54,741 nucleotides of DNA. Source: Deltaproteobacteria bacterium. GTDB lineage: Bacteria > Desulfobacterota > BSN033 > UBA1163. Location of the stretch: NCBI GenBank assembly GCA_020059605.1, contig JAGVBT010000068.1:1-54741 (forward strand), written 5' to 3'. The notes below the pieces were generated by a model. It searched no databases. It was not told where the DNA came from and saw nothing but the letters and a program-made list of their open reading frames with translations. The translations under genes and the position numbers were made by a program. Shown here one piece after another: positions 9,527 through 17,678 of the stretch (positions are counted from its first letter, which is position 1; every line of letters begins with the position of its first letter).

Positions 9527-10264
9527 TTACAGGCCGTTGATCTGTTCGCTGGTCAGGCCAAACCTTCTCTCTCTCGATTGATAATCCGCGAGCGCTTTCA
9601 GGAGCTCTTCCCGGTTGAAATCTGGCCAGAGGGTTTCGGTCAGATAGAGTTCCGTATAGGCGATCTGATAAAGGAGGAAGTTGGAGATTCGAAACTCGCC
9701 GCTGGTCCGGATGAGGAGGTCGGGATCGGGCAACCCCCTTGTCCAGAGGTATCGTGAAAAGAATGGCAGGTCGATCTCCTCCTCTTTGATCTTCCCTTTT
9801 TTAAAATCGGAGAGGATCTCCCGGACCGCATGAAGGATCTCCGAACGGCCGCCATAACTCAATGCCAGGTTGAGGATCATCCCATTGCAACTCCCCGTCT
9901 TCTTCATCACTTCCTCGAGGGTTGTCCTGACGTTGGCGGGAAGATCCTCCAGCCTGCCGATGGCCGAAAGGCGGATGTTGTTGCTGACCATCTCCTCGCA
10001 CTCCTTGAGCAGGTAGTCCCTTAGAAGCTCCATCAACGCTTCAACCTCCTCCTTCGGCCTTTGCCAGTTTTCCATAGAGAAGGCGTAGAGAGTTAAAACC
10101 CCAACCCCCAGATCGCGGCAAGCGGTAACCACTTCCCTGACGGCATCGACCCCCTTGATATGACCGCTGATCCGGCTCAGGTTCTTCTTTTTGGCCCAGC
10201 GGCCATTGCCATCCATGATGATGGCGATGTGGCGGGGAAGCTTTTCCTTATCGATCTCTTCCAT
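9527..10264 (-). CDS. uppS: Isoprenyl (undecaprenyl) diphosphate synthase
   Basis: This cis-prenyltransferase makes undecaprenyl diphosphate, the lipid carrier for peptidoglycan and other envelope glycans. The 245-residue protein begins with the catalytic motif AIIMDGNGRWA (Asp18). It contains GVLTLYAFSMENWQRP and the C-terminal DLLIRTSGEFRISNFLLYQ typical of the family. It is first in the uppS-cdsA-dxr-rseP group. A 173-bp gap separates it from the ferredoxin gene upstream, so it may have its own promoter. Confidence 0.96.
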   Translation of the reverse strand: MEEIDKEKLPRHIAIIMDGNGRWAKKKNLSRISGHIKGVDAVREVVTACRDLGVGVLTLYAFSMENWQRPKEEVEALMELLRDYLLKECEEMVSNNIRLSAIGRLEDLPANVRTTLEEVMKKTGSCNGMILNLALSYGGRSEILHAVREILSDFKKGKIKEEEIDLPFFSRYLWTRGLPDPDLLIRTSGEFRISNFLLYQIAYTELYLTETLWPDFNREELLKALADYQSRERRFGLTSEQINGL

Positions 10265-10398
10265 AGCTCCTATTTGAAAACCGGATCAATGCCCTGCCCT
10301 TTCTGAGCGTGTCTATTAAAGTTACCATATCGATTACGGTTTTTCAATCGATGGGCCGAAGCGGGGAAAGAATCGACATCGCGGGGAGAAGAAGTGGG

Positions 10399-10437
10399 GG
10401 GAAGGGAAGGGGAATAATGGCTCCCCCCCTTTCCTTC
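10399..10437 (-). terminator. GC-rich hairpin after the ferredoxin gene
   Basis: Purine-rich GGAAGGGAAGGGG-type and matching pyrimidine-rich CCCCCCCTTTCCTTCC-type arms flank a short loop immediately after the ferredoxin stop at 10438. On the minus strand it would form a long stem. It is not followed by a T-run, so it may act as a 3' stabilising structure rather than an intrinsic terminator. The rest of the gap up to uppS (10265-10398) shows nothing clear. Confidence 0.4.
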
Positions 10438-10605
10438 CTATTTTTCTATAATCGCCTCGACCGGGCATACTTCCACACAGCTTCCGCATTCCGTGCATTT
10501 CTCTTCATTGATTGTGTAGGGCTCACCCTCTTCAATCGCATCTGCCGGACATTCCTCTACGCAGGTGCCGCACGCCACACATTCATCGGTGATCGAATAG
10601 GCCAC
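10438..10605 (-). CDS. Small 2[4Fe-4S] ferredoxin (GTG start)
   Basis: This is a 55-residue bacterial-type ferredoxin, easily missed because it is short and starts with GTG. Two cluster motifs are present: CVACGTCVEECP (about residues 9-20) and CTECGSCVEVCP (about residues 37-48). Each has the CxxCxxCxxxCP spacing, so it should bind two [4Fe-4S] clusters and act as a low-potential electron carrier in the cytoplasm. A GGGGTGAGG ribosome binding site precedes the GTG. It sits between frr and uppS inside a translation/envelope cluster, where a ferredoxin is not usual. It could serve radical SAM enzymes or IspG/IspH, but that is only inference. Confidence 0.92.
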   Translation of the reverse strand: MAYSITDECVACGTCVEECPADAIEEGEPYTINEEKCTECGSCVEVCPVEAIIEK

Positions 10606-10693
10606 TTATCCTCACCCCCTTTTCATCTATTTCGGATTTCGGAATTCGGATACCGGAGTGTTGATGCAGCCATCCGAATTCAAAAGTCAAATC

Positions 10694-11251
10694 TTATATT
10701 TCGAGGATTTCTTTCTCTTTGGAGGAAAGAAGGGCATCCACTTTTTCAATATATTTGTCGGTGGAACTCTGGACCTTGTCCATCCATTGGTGGAGCTGGT
10801 CCTGGGAGATCTTCTTGTTCTTTTCCAGACCCTTCAATTGTTCATTGGCCTCCCTCCGTATATTGCGGAGGGCCACCTTTGTCCCTTCTCCCATCTTTTT
10901 AACCACCTTGACGAGCTCTTTGCGGCGTTCCTCTGTCAGCCGGGGGATATTGATACGGATGATCTTCCCATCGTTCATGGGGGTCAGGCCGAGTTCCGAT
11001 TTAAGGATTGCCTTCTCAATCTCCCCGATGGTGCCGGGATCCCATGGCTGGATGGTGATCAGCCTGGGTTCGGGGACAGCCAGAGTAGCCATCTGGTTGA
11101 GCAGGGTGGGGGTTCCGTAATAGTCGATCCGGATATCGTCCATGAGAGCAAGGGAAGCCCTGCCTGTCCTTACCTTATTGAGGTCGGCCTTGAGTGAGGC
11201 AAGGGTCTTGTCCATCTTCGATGTCGCATCGGTGCAGATTTTATCCTCCAT
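10694..11251 (-). CDS. frr: Ribosome recycling factor
   Basis: Together with EF-G it splits post-termination ribosomes. The 185-residue length and the conserved segments KVRTGRASLALMDDIRIDYYGTPTLLNQMA and NIPRLTEERRKELVK identify the family with little doubt. It follows pyrH with a 3-bp gap, in the conserved rpsB-tsf-pyrH-frr order. The 88 bp between frr and the ferredoxin start contain ttcggatttcgg-type short repeats. Confidence 0.97.
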   Translation of the reverse strand: MEDKICTDATSKMDKTLASLKADLNKVRTGRASLALMDDIRIDYYGTPTLLNQMATLAVPEPRLITIQPWDPGTIGEIEKAILKSELGLTPMNDGKIIRINIPRLTEERRKELVKVVKKMGEGTKVALRNIRREANEQLKGLEKNKKISQDQLHQWMDKVQSSTDKYIEKVDALLSSKEKEILEI

Positions 11252-11254
11252 GGC

Positions 11255-11971
11255 TCATCCCCTCACTTTCGTCCCCACCGTCTCTCCCAGAATGACCCGC
11301 TTGATATTTCCTCTTTTCTTCAGATTGAAGACGATGATCGGAATCTGATGGTCCATGCAGAGAGAGATGGCGGTCGCATCCATTACCTTTAAACGTTTTT
11401 TCAACACATCGAGGTAGGTCAGCTCTTCATATTTCCGGGCTCTCCGGTTCACCATGGGATCGGCATCATAGACCCCGTCAACCTTGGTGGCCTTCAATAT
11501 GACTTCGGCCCCGATCTCCATGGCCCGGAGTGAGGCGGTTGTATCCGTGGTGAAATAAGGATTGCCGGTGCCTCCGGCAAAGATGACGACCCTGCCTTTT
11601 TCGAGGTGGCGTATGGCCTTTCTCCGGATGAATGGCTCGGCCAGTTGCCGCATCTCAATGGCAGTCTGGAGCCGGGTCTGGACACCGATCTTTTCAAGGG
11701 CATCCTGCAGGGCAATCCCATTGAGAATCGTGGCGAGCATTCCCATATGATCTGCGGAAACCCGGTCCATTCCCTTGGAACTGGCGGCCACCCCCCGGAA
11801 GATATTGCCTCCACCGATGACCGCCGCAATCTCGACCCCGAGGTCTTTCACCTCCTCGATCTCCCGGGCGATCTGCCGGATCACCGCAGGATCGATCCCG
11901 TAGTCTCCTTCACCGGTCAATACCTCTCCGCTGATCTTCAGAAGGATCCTCTTATAGCAAGTTCTTTTCAT
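11255..11971 (-). CDS. pyrH: UMP kinase
   Basis: This amino-acid-kinase-fold enzyme phosphorylates UMP to UDP in pyrimidine nucleotide synthesis. The start at 11971 gives [18 protein letters not shown], the standard family N-terminus, and 238 residues. A longer frame from 12031 would run into tsf and adds unrelated residues. The glycine-rich IGGGNIFRG and the late [12 protein letters not shown] segment are characteristic. It lies 16 bp after tsf. The ribosome binding site is weak. Confidence 0.95.
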   Translation of the reverse strand: MKRTCYKRILLKISGEVLTGEGDYGIDPAVIRQIAREIEEVKDLGVEIAAVIGGGNIFRGVAASSKGMDRVSADHMGMLATILNGIALQDALEKIGVQTRLQTAIEMRQLAEPFIRRKAIRHLEKGRVVIFAGGTGNPYFTTDTTASLRAMEIGAEVILKATKVDGVYDADPMVNRRARKYEELTYLDVLKKRLKVMDATAISLCMDHQIPIIVFNLKKRGNIKRVILGETVGTKVRG

Positions 11972-11987
11972 GAAAGGCTGAAATGAC

Positions 11988-12599
11988 CTATGACCCTGAA
12001 GACAATCCTTCGCCCAGTTGAAATCGGGCAAATCGGCGGATGGTGATGTTTTCCCCGACTTTTCCGATCATCCCGTCGAGGACTTCTTTGACCGTGAGAT
12101 CGGAATCCTTGATATAGGTTTGCTCCAGAAGGCATGTCTCCGAATAGAACCTCTCCAGTTTCCCTTCGACGATCTTATCGATTACCTTTGCCGGCTTTCC
12201 TGAATCGAGCGCCTGGGTCCGATAGATCTCGCGCTCTTTTTCCAGGACCTCCCCCGGGACATTCTCTCTGGTGATGAATTGAGGATTGGCGGCGGCAATA
12301 TGCATGGCCATGTTTTTTACGAAAACCTGGAAATCCTCCGTCTTGGCTACAAAATCGGTCTCACAGTTGATCTCCACCAGAACCCCCATCTTTCCGCCCG
12401 CATGGATATACGAAGCGATGAGTCCGTCCGTGGCGATGCGCCCCGCTTTCTTGGCGGCGGTGGCCAGCCCTTTTTTCCTCAAATAATCGATCGCAGCCTC
12501 AATATTCCCCTTGGTTTCCTGGAGAGCGGCTTTGCAATCCACAATCCCCGCTCCCGTCCTCTGCCTCAAGTCTTTTACGAGTTCAATCGTAACTTCCAT
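11988..12599 (-). CDS. tsf: Elongation factor Ts
   Basis: It is the nucleotide exchange factor for EF-Tu. The 203-residue protein is the short form. It begins with a UBA-like helix pair ([20 protein letters not shown]) and contains the signature [16 protein letters not shown]. The C-terminal second core subdomain of E. coli EF-Ts (283 residues) is shorter here, as in many bacteria. It lies 6 bp downstream of rpsB. Confidence 0.97.
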   Translation of the reverse strand: MEVTIELVKDLRQRTGAGIVDCKAALQETKGNIEAAIDYLRKKGLATAAKKAGRIATDGLIASYIHAGGKMGVLVEINCETDFVAKTEDFQVFVKNMAMHIAAANPQFITRENVPGEVLEKEREIYRTQALDSGKPAKVIDKIVEGKLERFYSETCLLEQTYIKDSDLTVKEVLDGMIGKVGENITIRRFARFQLGEGLSSGS

Positions 12600-12605
12600 C
12601 GGATT

Positions 12606-13400
12606 CTATTCCTCCTCGCCTTCGGCGCCTTCTTCAGACAATATCTCTCCGGGGGACTGTACCCCCGGGGCATCCCCTTTCTCCTCCTTGGCTCCCTCCC
12701 TCTGGAGTTGCTTCTCATGGAGCTGTTTCCCATCCATCACGGCATCGGCAATTTTTGATGTGAACAGCTGGATGGCTCGGATGGCGTCATCGTTTCCCGG
12801 GACGACAAAATCCACATCGTCAGGGTCGCAATTGGTATCGACGATGCCGATCGAGGGAATACCGATTTTTCTGGCTTCCCGGACGGCGATCTTCTCTTTT
12901 TTGGGGTCCACGACGAAGACGGCTCCGGGAAGGCGATCCATACGTTTGATTCCTCCCAGGGACTTCTCAAGGCGGGTCCTTTCTTTTTCCAATTCGAGGA
13001 CCTCCTTTTTTGGAAGAAGGCTATATATTTCCTCGTTCTTCATCGCCTCGAGTTTATTAAGGCGATCAATGGACTGCTTGATGGTCTGGAAATTGGTCAG
13101 CATCCCGCCCAGCCAGCGATGGTTGACATAGAACATTCCACACCGGTTTGCCTGCTCGAAAATCGTCTCCTGTGCCTGTTTTTTCGTTCCAACGAAGAGG
13201 ATGTATTCGCCCCTGGAAGCCACATCCCGAATAAACTGGTAGGCTTCTTTGAATAGCTGGACCGTCTTCTGGAGATCGATGATATAGATCCCATTCCGTG
13301 CCCCGAAGATGTATGGCTTCATTTTCGGATCCCAGCGCTTCGTCTCATGCCCGAAATGAACGCCGGCTTCCAGAAGTTCCTTCATCGTTACATTTGCCAT
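12606..13400 (-). CDS. rpsB: 30S ribosomal protein S2
   Basis: Small-subunit protein S2, 264 residues. The N-terminal [19 protein letters not shown] and the central [12 protein letters not shown] and RWLGGMLTN segments are diagnostic. The C-terminus extends beyond the core in an acidic, low-complexity tail (EGEEE end). It is the first gene of the translation cluster. An AT-rich leader of more than 150 bp precedes it, with AACGGAGGG as ribosome binding site; I could not settle on one promoter. Confidence 0.97.
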   Translation of the reverse strand: MANVTMKELLEAGVHFGHETKRWDPKMKPYIFGARNGIYIIDLQKTVQLFKEAYQFIRDVASRGEYILFVGTKKQAQETIFEQANRCGMFYVNHRWLGGMLTNFQTIKQSIDRLNKLEAMKNEEIYSLLPKKEVLELEKERTRLEKSLGGIKRMDRLPGAVFVVDPKKEKIAVREARKIGIPSIGIVDTNCDPDDVDFVVPGNDDAIRAIQLFTSKIADAVMDGKQLHEKQLQREGAKEEKGDAPGVQSPGEILSEEGAEGEEE

Positions 13401-13656
13401 TGAACCCTCCGTTTCTTTTCCATTTATCCTCCTGTCCGTTAAAATTAACCAAATAGATTTTTTGTTAACATATGAGCATCAATTTTGCAAGGGGAAAAAG
13501 TTTCATTCCCGAAGCCTGAATCACCGGTTTGCTTCTTTTTTTAAATAAATATCTTATAACATATTGATTATATTATGATATTAAGTTAACAAGTATTGTA
13601 GGGATTTCTGAATGAAGGGCGGTTTCCGGTCTCTTCTCCCCGGAAGACGGGGGAAT
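13401..13656. other. AT-rich divergent leader between rpsB and the HD-domain gene
   Basis: No gene is visible in this stretch. Bases 13440-13600 are very AT-rich and contain several TATAAT- and TTAACA-like words on both strands, so the rpsB promoter is probably here. The candidates (for example TTGCAA at about 13483-13488 on the minus strand) have poor partners and I do not assign one. No ribosomal-protein leader fold was recognised. Confidence 0.4.
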
Positions 13657-13670
13657 TTGATCTAAGTCAA
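13657..13670 (+). promoter_or_regulatory. FNR/DNR-type box and class II promoter of the HD gene
   Basis: TTGAT-CTAA-GTCAA is a near-palindromic CRP/FNR-family site of the TTGAT-N4-GTCAA kind bound by DNR/NNR-like regulators; it differs at one base from the FNR consensus. Its centre is 41.5 bases before position 13705. A TAGATT -10 element at 13693-13698 would start transcription at about 13705, which is exactly class II activator spacing. An AGGAGGGG ribosome binding site follows at about 13718-13725. Confidence 0.55.
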
Positions 13671-13731
13671 AGCAAAATATAAGGGAAAACGTTAGATTAT
13701 AAGAAAAGTTATAAAAAAGGAGGGGATCAGG

Positions 13732-14487
13732 ATGAAATGCCCGGGAACGGATATGAAATTCTGGAAGCCGGGGGATATCTTTGATATCAACTGTCCTAAA
13801 TGTGGGAAAAGGGTTGAATTTTTTAAGGATGAGGTTAAAAGAAAGTGCCGGTGCGGCCATGTTATCGTCAACCCGAAGATCGATTTTGCCTGTGCGGAAT
13901 GGTGTCCGTATGCCGAGCAATGTGTCGGGCCGATTCCGGAGGAGGTGAAAGCCAAACAGAAGCAGGAGCTCCGGGAGTCGGCCAGGGAGAGGATTGCGTT
14001 CGAGATGAAGAAATATTTCGGAACCGACTTTAAGCGGGTCAACCATGCCCTGAAAGCAGCCCGTCATGCGGAGCAGATCTTAAAGGTCGAAGGCGGAAAT
14101 CCGCTGGTCGTCCTGGGAGCGGCATTCCTCCATGACATCGGCATTCACGAAGCGGAGAAAAAATACGGGAGCACCTCGGGCAGCTACCAGGAGAAGGAGG
14201 GACCTCCGATTGCCCGGGAGATTCTGAACAGGCTGGAGATCGAAGAAGAGATTGTTGAAGAGATCTGCGATATCATCGGGCACCACCACCACCCCAGAGA
14301 GGAGGAATCTCTCCACTTTCAGATCCTCTTCGAGGCGGACTGGCTGGTCAACATCGAAGAGGAAGGCTTTTCACAGGACAGGGAGAAAGTCGAACGACTC
14401 ATCGGGAAGGTATTTAGAACCGCAACCGGTAGAAAAATAGCAGAAGATCTGTATCTCGATTCCGCCGTAACAGATGGAAACGCTTAA
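13732..14487 (+). CDS. HD-domain phosphohydrolase with N-terminal zinc ribbon
   Basis: A 251-residue protein in two parts. Residues 1-65 are cysteine-rich: Cys21-x2-Cys24 and Cys39-x-Cys41 look like a zinc ribbon, followed by a CAEWCPYAEQC cluster. Residues about 95-225 form an HD domain with an early histidine (RHAEQIL), His134-Asp135 in FLHDIGIHE, and a distal GHHHHP. HD proteins of this type hydrolyse phosphate esters of nucleotides or related compounds; the substrate is unknown here. The gene is monocistronic and diverges from rpsB. It carries an FNR/DNR-like box, so expression probably responds to oxygen or nitrogen oxides. It overlaps the DUF72 gene tail to tail by 4 bases. Confidence 0.82.
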   Translation: MKCPGTDMKFWKPGDIFDINCPKCGKRVEFFKDEVKRKCRCGHVIVNPKIDFACAEWCPYAEQCVGPIPEEVKAKQKQELRESARERIAFEMKKYFGTDFKRVNHALKAARHAEQILKVEGGNPLVVLGAAFLHDIGIHEAEKKYGSTSGSYQEKEGPPIAREILNRLEIEEEIVEEICDIIGHHHHPREEESLHFQILFEADWLVNIEEEGFSQDREKVERLIGKVFRTATGRKIAEDLYLDSAVTDGNA

Positions 14488-15269
14488 CCGATCTGTTCAC
14501 CCGAGACCAGTTTTTTGAGGGTGAGGGCGTTTTTGACGGCAAGGCCATAGGCGTCGTTATTAAAATAAACGAAGACCTCTTTCCCCTGATCACTCCATTT
14601 TTTAATCTTTTCCGCCCATTCCTTTAATCCTTTGTCCGAGTAGTTGGAGCCATAAAGCACATCTCCCCCATGGAGACGGAGGTAGATGAAGTCGGCGGTG
14701 ACCTTTTCAATAAAGGGAAGGCCGGAGCCATGGGCCAGGCAAAGCCCGAACCCAAACTCTTCGAGGATTCGAAAACCATCCCGGCAGAACCACGATTCGT
14801 CCCTGAACTCAAAGGCGTGCCGGAGAGATTTAGAGCGGGGAAGGGTTGAGAGGAGGACACAGAATTCCTCCAGCCTTTCCTTCTCGAAACGGAACCCGGA
14901 GGGGAGTTGCCAGAGCATTACCCCTAGCTTCTTTTTCAAGGGCGAAGAATGCTCCATCAGGAGGGCAAGGGGCTCCCGGCAGTCCCTCAGCCGCCTGATA
15001 TGGGTGATGTAGCGGCTTCCTTTGACGGCGAAGGAGAAACCCTTCGGTGTCCGTTTATGCCATCCTTCGAAGATCTCCTTCTTCGGGAGGCGATAGAAGG
15101 TGACATTGAGTTCGACGGTCTCAAAATATACGGCGTAGAATTCGAGCCACTTCCTCTGGGGGAGGTCGGAGGGATAGAAGACTTCGTTCCACCAGTGGGG
15201 GTAGTTATACCCGCTCGTCCCGATATAAATTGCGGATTGCGGATTGCGGATTGCGGAATGAGGTCCCAT
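14484..15269 (-). CDS. DUF72 (YecE-like) TIM-barrel protein
   Basis: A DUF72-family protein of unknown biochemical function. It has the family opening IYIGTSGYNYPHWWNEVFYP, then the conserved ELNVTFYRLPKKE, an FAVKGSRYITHIRRL strand, and a C-terminal VFVYFNNDAYGLAVKNA. The ATG at 15269 lies inside a heptad repeat (ggattgc units), so the first ~14 residues (MGPHSAIRNPQSA) are probably not authentic. The true start may be a non-ATG codon such as ATT near 15230. With that reservation the length (about 248-261) is normal. Confidence 0.82.
   Translation of the reverse strand: MGPHSAIRNPQSAIYIGTSGYNYPHWWNEVFYPSDLPQRKWLEFYAVYFETVELNVTFYRLPKKEIFEGWHKRTPKGFSFAVKGSRYITHIRRLRDCREPLALLMEHSSPLKKKLGVMLWQLPSGFRFEKERLEEFCVLLSTLPRSKSLRHAFEFRDESWFCRDGFRILEEFGFGLCLAHGSGLPFIEKVTADFIYLRLHGGDVLYGSNYSDKGLKEWAEKIKKWSDQGKEVFVYFNNDAYGLAVKNALTLKKLVSGEQIG
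15228..15262. repeat. Heptad repeat of ggattgc
   Basis: The unit ggattgc is repeated in tandem (about four copies, the last diverging to ggaatga) at the 5' edge of the DUF72 gene. It is one of the clearest examples of the 7-bp-period spacers in this window. Confidence 0.7.
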
Positions 15270-15312
15270 TGTGGAGCCGAGAAGAAAAAAATCTCACTTA
15301 TCATTGATAGTC

Positions 15313-15430
15313 TCGTAAAAAGTCTAAAAAACCTATTTTCTGTCATTCCTGCGCAAGCAGGAATCCAGTATTTTCATGTAGTTAGAATTTTCTGGATTCC
15401 CGTTTTCACGGGAATGACGACTTTTTACGA
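15313..15430. repeat. 118-bp MITE-like inverted-repeat element
   Basis: The outer ends are a perfect 12-bp inverted repeat: TCGTAAAAAGTC (15313-15324) and GACTTTTTACGA (15419-15430). Inside are two further imperfect palindromic blocks, GTCATTCCTGCGCAAGCAGG and its opposite-facing partner ending CACGGGAATGAC, each flanked by ATCCAG/CTGGAT. No coding capacity. The build is that of a small non-autonomous or folded intergenic repeat; related sequences of the 'gtcattcc...ggaatgac' kind are common in proteobacterial spacers. A distinct but similar element lies at 49186-49372. Confidence 0.75.
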
Positions 15431-15442
15431 TTCCATCATCAT

Positions 15443-16117
15443 TTAATGATAATAATTCCTATCCTTCGGTCCTTTTTGGGCCCACTTCTTTTTATAGTAT
15501 TCACGCCGGATTTTCTGGCGGAGCCATGGATAGGACATGTAAAGAAGGCCGAAGAGAAGACCGCCGAGGTGGGTCAGGTGGGCGGTTCCCCCTCCCGTGC
15601 CTTCGACGGAGGAGAAGAGAGAGATGAGGCCGAAGATGATCACCATGTATTTGGCGGGAATAGGGAAGAGGAAATAGATATAGATGGGGCGGTTCGGAAA
15701 AAGCCAGCCAAAAGCCAAGAGGATCCCGTAGATGGCCCCTGAGGCCCCGATGACCGGGATCGACTGGTAGGGGGCGAAGATGACCGTGCAGAGGGCGGCC
15801 CCAATGCCGCAGAAGAAGAAGTAGAATAAAAATTTCGCCGAGCCCCAGTAATTTTCTAATTCTCCCCCGAACATCCAGAGGGCCAATAGATTGAAGAGGA
15901 TGTGGGTGATCCCCCCGTGGAGGAAGATGTAGGTGAAGAGCTGCCAGAGAAAGAATTTTTTCCAGACCAGGATCGGAACGAGCCCCAGGTAGAAGTTGAT
16001 CCAGTAGCTCACCACCATCTGGAGAAGGAAAAGGGCCCCCATGAGGATCATCAGCTTTTTAATGACGGGGGGAAAGCCATATCCGAACTGAAAACGGTAT
16101 CGAGTAAAGGTCATCAT
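15443..16117 (-). CDS. Rhomboid-family intramembrane serine protease
   Basis: A 224-residue membrane protein with six or more hydrophobic segments. The catalytic serine is in GASGAIYG (Ser126), and the paired histidine in HLTHLGGLLFG. The upstream GGITHILFNLLALWMFGGELE loop matches the family HN motif region. Rhomboids cut transmembrane proteins within the bilayer; the substrate is unknown. Two adjacent ATG codons at 16117 and 16114 follow a GAGGGG ribosome binding site. The longer frame to 16156 reads through the aattagc repeat and is rejected. It follows the two-component operon on the same strand. Confidence 0.9.
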   Translation of the reverse strand: MMTFTRYRFQFGYGFPPVIKKLMILMGALFLLQMVVSYWINFYLGLVPILVWKKFFLWQLFTYIFLHGGITHILFNLLALWMFGGELENYWGSAKFLFYFFFCGIGAALCTVIFAPYQSIPVIGASGAIYGILLAFGWLFPNRPIYIYFLFPIPAKYMVIIFGLISLFSSVEGTGGGTAHLTHLGGLLFGLLYMSYPWLRQKIRREYYKKKWAQKGPKDRNYYH

Positions 16118-16135
16118 TAACCCCTCAATGATCAA

Positions 16136-16166
16136 TTGCCAATTAGCAATTAGCAATTAGCAATTC
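16136..16166. repeat. Heptad repeat of aattagc
   Basis: Four tandem copies of aattagc/caattag lie just upstream of the rhomboid gene. The neighbouring 16170-16215 continues with less regular words such as acttgcaacttgtcccttgtaccttgt. No terminator-like hairpin for the response-regulator gene is visible. Confidence 0.7.
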
Positions 16167-16218
16167 TAAACTCATCACTCAAAACTTGCAACTTGTCCCT
16201 TGTACCTTGTCACTTTAG

Positions 16219-17586
16219 TTACTGCCGGATTCCATACTTCTTCATCTTGTAGCGGAGGACCCTCTCCCCGATGCCGAGGCTCTGAGCAGCCCTGGTCTGG
16301 ACGCCCTGATGTTGTTGGAGAGCCCTGACGATCAGGTCCTTTTCGATCTCCTCCAGAGAATCCGGGAGGCTTTTCATTTTCCCTGGCATATCCCACGATT
16401 TTTCGGACGCTCCCTCTTGCAGGTGAAAGGGGAGATCCTGCGTGGTGATGACCTCCCCCCGGCAGAGGACGACCGCCCGCTCGATCAGATTCTCCAGTTC
16501 CCTCACATTTCCCGGATAAGAATAGCGAGAGAGGAGGGCTCGCGCTTCTTTGGAGAGATCCTGAATCTTTTTTTGATTGAGCTCTGCATATTTTTTTAAA
16601 AAATGGTCGATCAGCAGGGGGATGTCTTCCTTTCTTTCCCTCAACGGCGGAAGATGAATCGAAATCACATTGAGCCGGTAGTAGAGGTCCTCCCTGAACT
16701 CACCCTTCCTCATCGCCTCTTCAAGAGGGCGATGGGTGGCGGTGATAACCCGCACATCGGTCTTGAGGTTGAGGTTTGATCCGAGTCTCTGGAATTCCTT
16801 CTCCTGTAATATTCGCAAAAGTTTGACCTGGGTGGAGGGCGCGAACTCCCCGATTTCGTCAAGAAAGAGGGTGCCCCCATCCGCCTCTTCGAACCGGCCA
16901 ATCCTTTTCTGGATGGCTCCGGTGAAGGCCCCCTTTTCGTGGCCGAAGAGTTCGCTCTCGAGGAGCGTCTCGGGAATGGCGGAGCAGCTCACCTTGATGA
17001 AGGTTTTTTCGGACCGGGCGCTGGCATAGTGGATGGCATTGGCAACCAACTCTTTGCCTGTTCCGCTCTCGCCCCGGATGAGGACCGTGGCCTGACTGGG
17101 GGCGACACGAGCTACCAGCCCCATCACCTCCTCCATGTTCGGGCTTCCATAGATAATATTCTGGAAGGTATATCGTTCCTGAAGCCTGGCCCTCAGATCC
17201 CTGTTCTCCCTGACCAGTGCAGACCGTTCCAGAACTTTCCGGATGATGAGGAGGAGTTCGTCCAGGTCGATCGGTTTGGTCAGATAGTCGAGAGCGCCCC
17301 CTTTCATGGATGCCACCGCCGTCTCAACCGTTCCATAAGCGGTCATCATCACCACCGGAAGGTCCGGGAGGCGTCTCCTGATCTCCCGAAGGGTTTGGAG
17401 GCCATCGAGTTCAGGCATCTTATAATCAAGGAAGACGATGTCAAAAAAGTCTCCATCCACCTTCTCAATGGCCTGCCTGCCATGGGATGCTGTTTCTACA
17501 GAGAACCCCTCCTTCTTTAAAAAACCTTCGAGCAGTTCCCTCTGGGGTTTCTCATCCTCAGCAATGAGTATCCTTGCTTTTTCCAT
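16219..17586 (-). CDS. Sigma-54-dependent response regulator (NtrC/ZraR type)
   Basis: A three-domain activator of 455 residues. The receiver domain (1-120) has the phosphoacceptor Asp54 in VFLDYKMPELDG. The AAA+ domain (about 140-380) has the Walker A GESGTGKE, the sigma-54 contact loop GAFTGA, and GGTLFLDEIGE. A C-terminal Fis-type helix-turn-helix (about 410-455, TRAAQSLGIGERVLRYKMKKYG) binds DNA. It lies downstream of its probable partner histidine kinase and two Spy/ZraP-like genes. The operon's own promoter is of the sigma-54 type, so autoactivation as in E. coli ZraR is the simplest reading. Confidence 0.95.
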   Translation of the reverse strand: MEKARILIAEDEKPQRELLEGFLKKEGFSVETASHGRQAIEKVDGDFFDIVFLDYKMPELDGLQTLREIRRRLPDLPVVMMTAYGTVETAVASMKGGALDYLTKPIDLDELLLIIRKVLERSALVRENRDLRARLQERYTFQNIIYGSPNMEEVMGLVARVAPSQATVLIRGESGTGKELVANAIHYASARSEKTFIKVSCSAIPETLLESELFGHEKGAFTGAIQKRIGRFEEADGGTLFLDEIGEFAPSTQVKLLRILQEKEFQRLGSNLNLKTDVRVITATHRPLEEAMRKGEFREDLYYRLNVISIHLPPLRERKEDIPLLIDHFLKKYAELNQKKIQDLSKEARALLSRYSYPGNVRELENLIERAVVLCRGEVITTQDLPFHLQEGASEKSWDMPGKMKSLPDSLEEIEKDLIVRALQQHQGVQTRAAQSLGIGERVLRYKMKKYGIRQ

Positions 17587-17596
17587 CGATGAATTG

Positions 17597-17660
17597 CCTA
17601 AAGTGAACTAAAGTGAGGTAAAGTGACTAAAGTTTGAATACAACTTTAGTCACTTGTAAC
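17597..17660. repeat. Heptad repeats plus 14-bp perfect hairpin between kinase and regulator genes
   Basis: Units of the type aaagtga are repeated at 17599-17627. They run into a perfect 14-bp inverted repeat, AAGTGACTAAAGTT (17621-17634) and AACTTTAGTCACTT (17642-17655), with a 7-nt loop. It lies within the kinase-regulator operon and is not followed by a T-run on the minus strand. Confidence 0.75.
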
Positions 17661-17678
17661 TTTAATTCACTCCGAACT

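Noticed and set aside
10309-10902. Plus-strand frame of 197 codons across the ferredoxin and frr region
   Set aside because: It runs opposite two clear genes, is rich in Phe, Cys and Arg from antisense reading, and has no ribosome binding site.
11972-12031. Upstream start for pyrH
   Set aside because: It would overlap tsf and adds residues foreign to UMP kinase; the ATG at 11971 gives the standard N-terminus.
15228-16166. Short repeats as a CRISPR array
   Set aside because: Units are 7 bp with no unique spacers and no cas genes are in the window.
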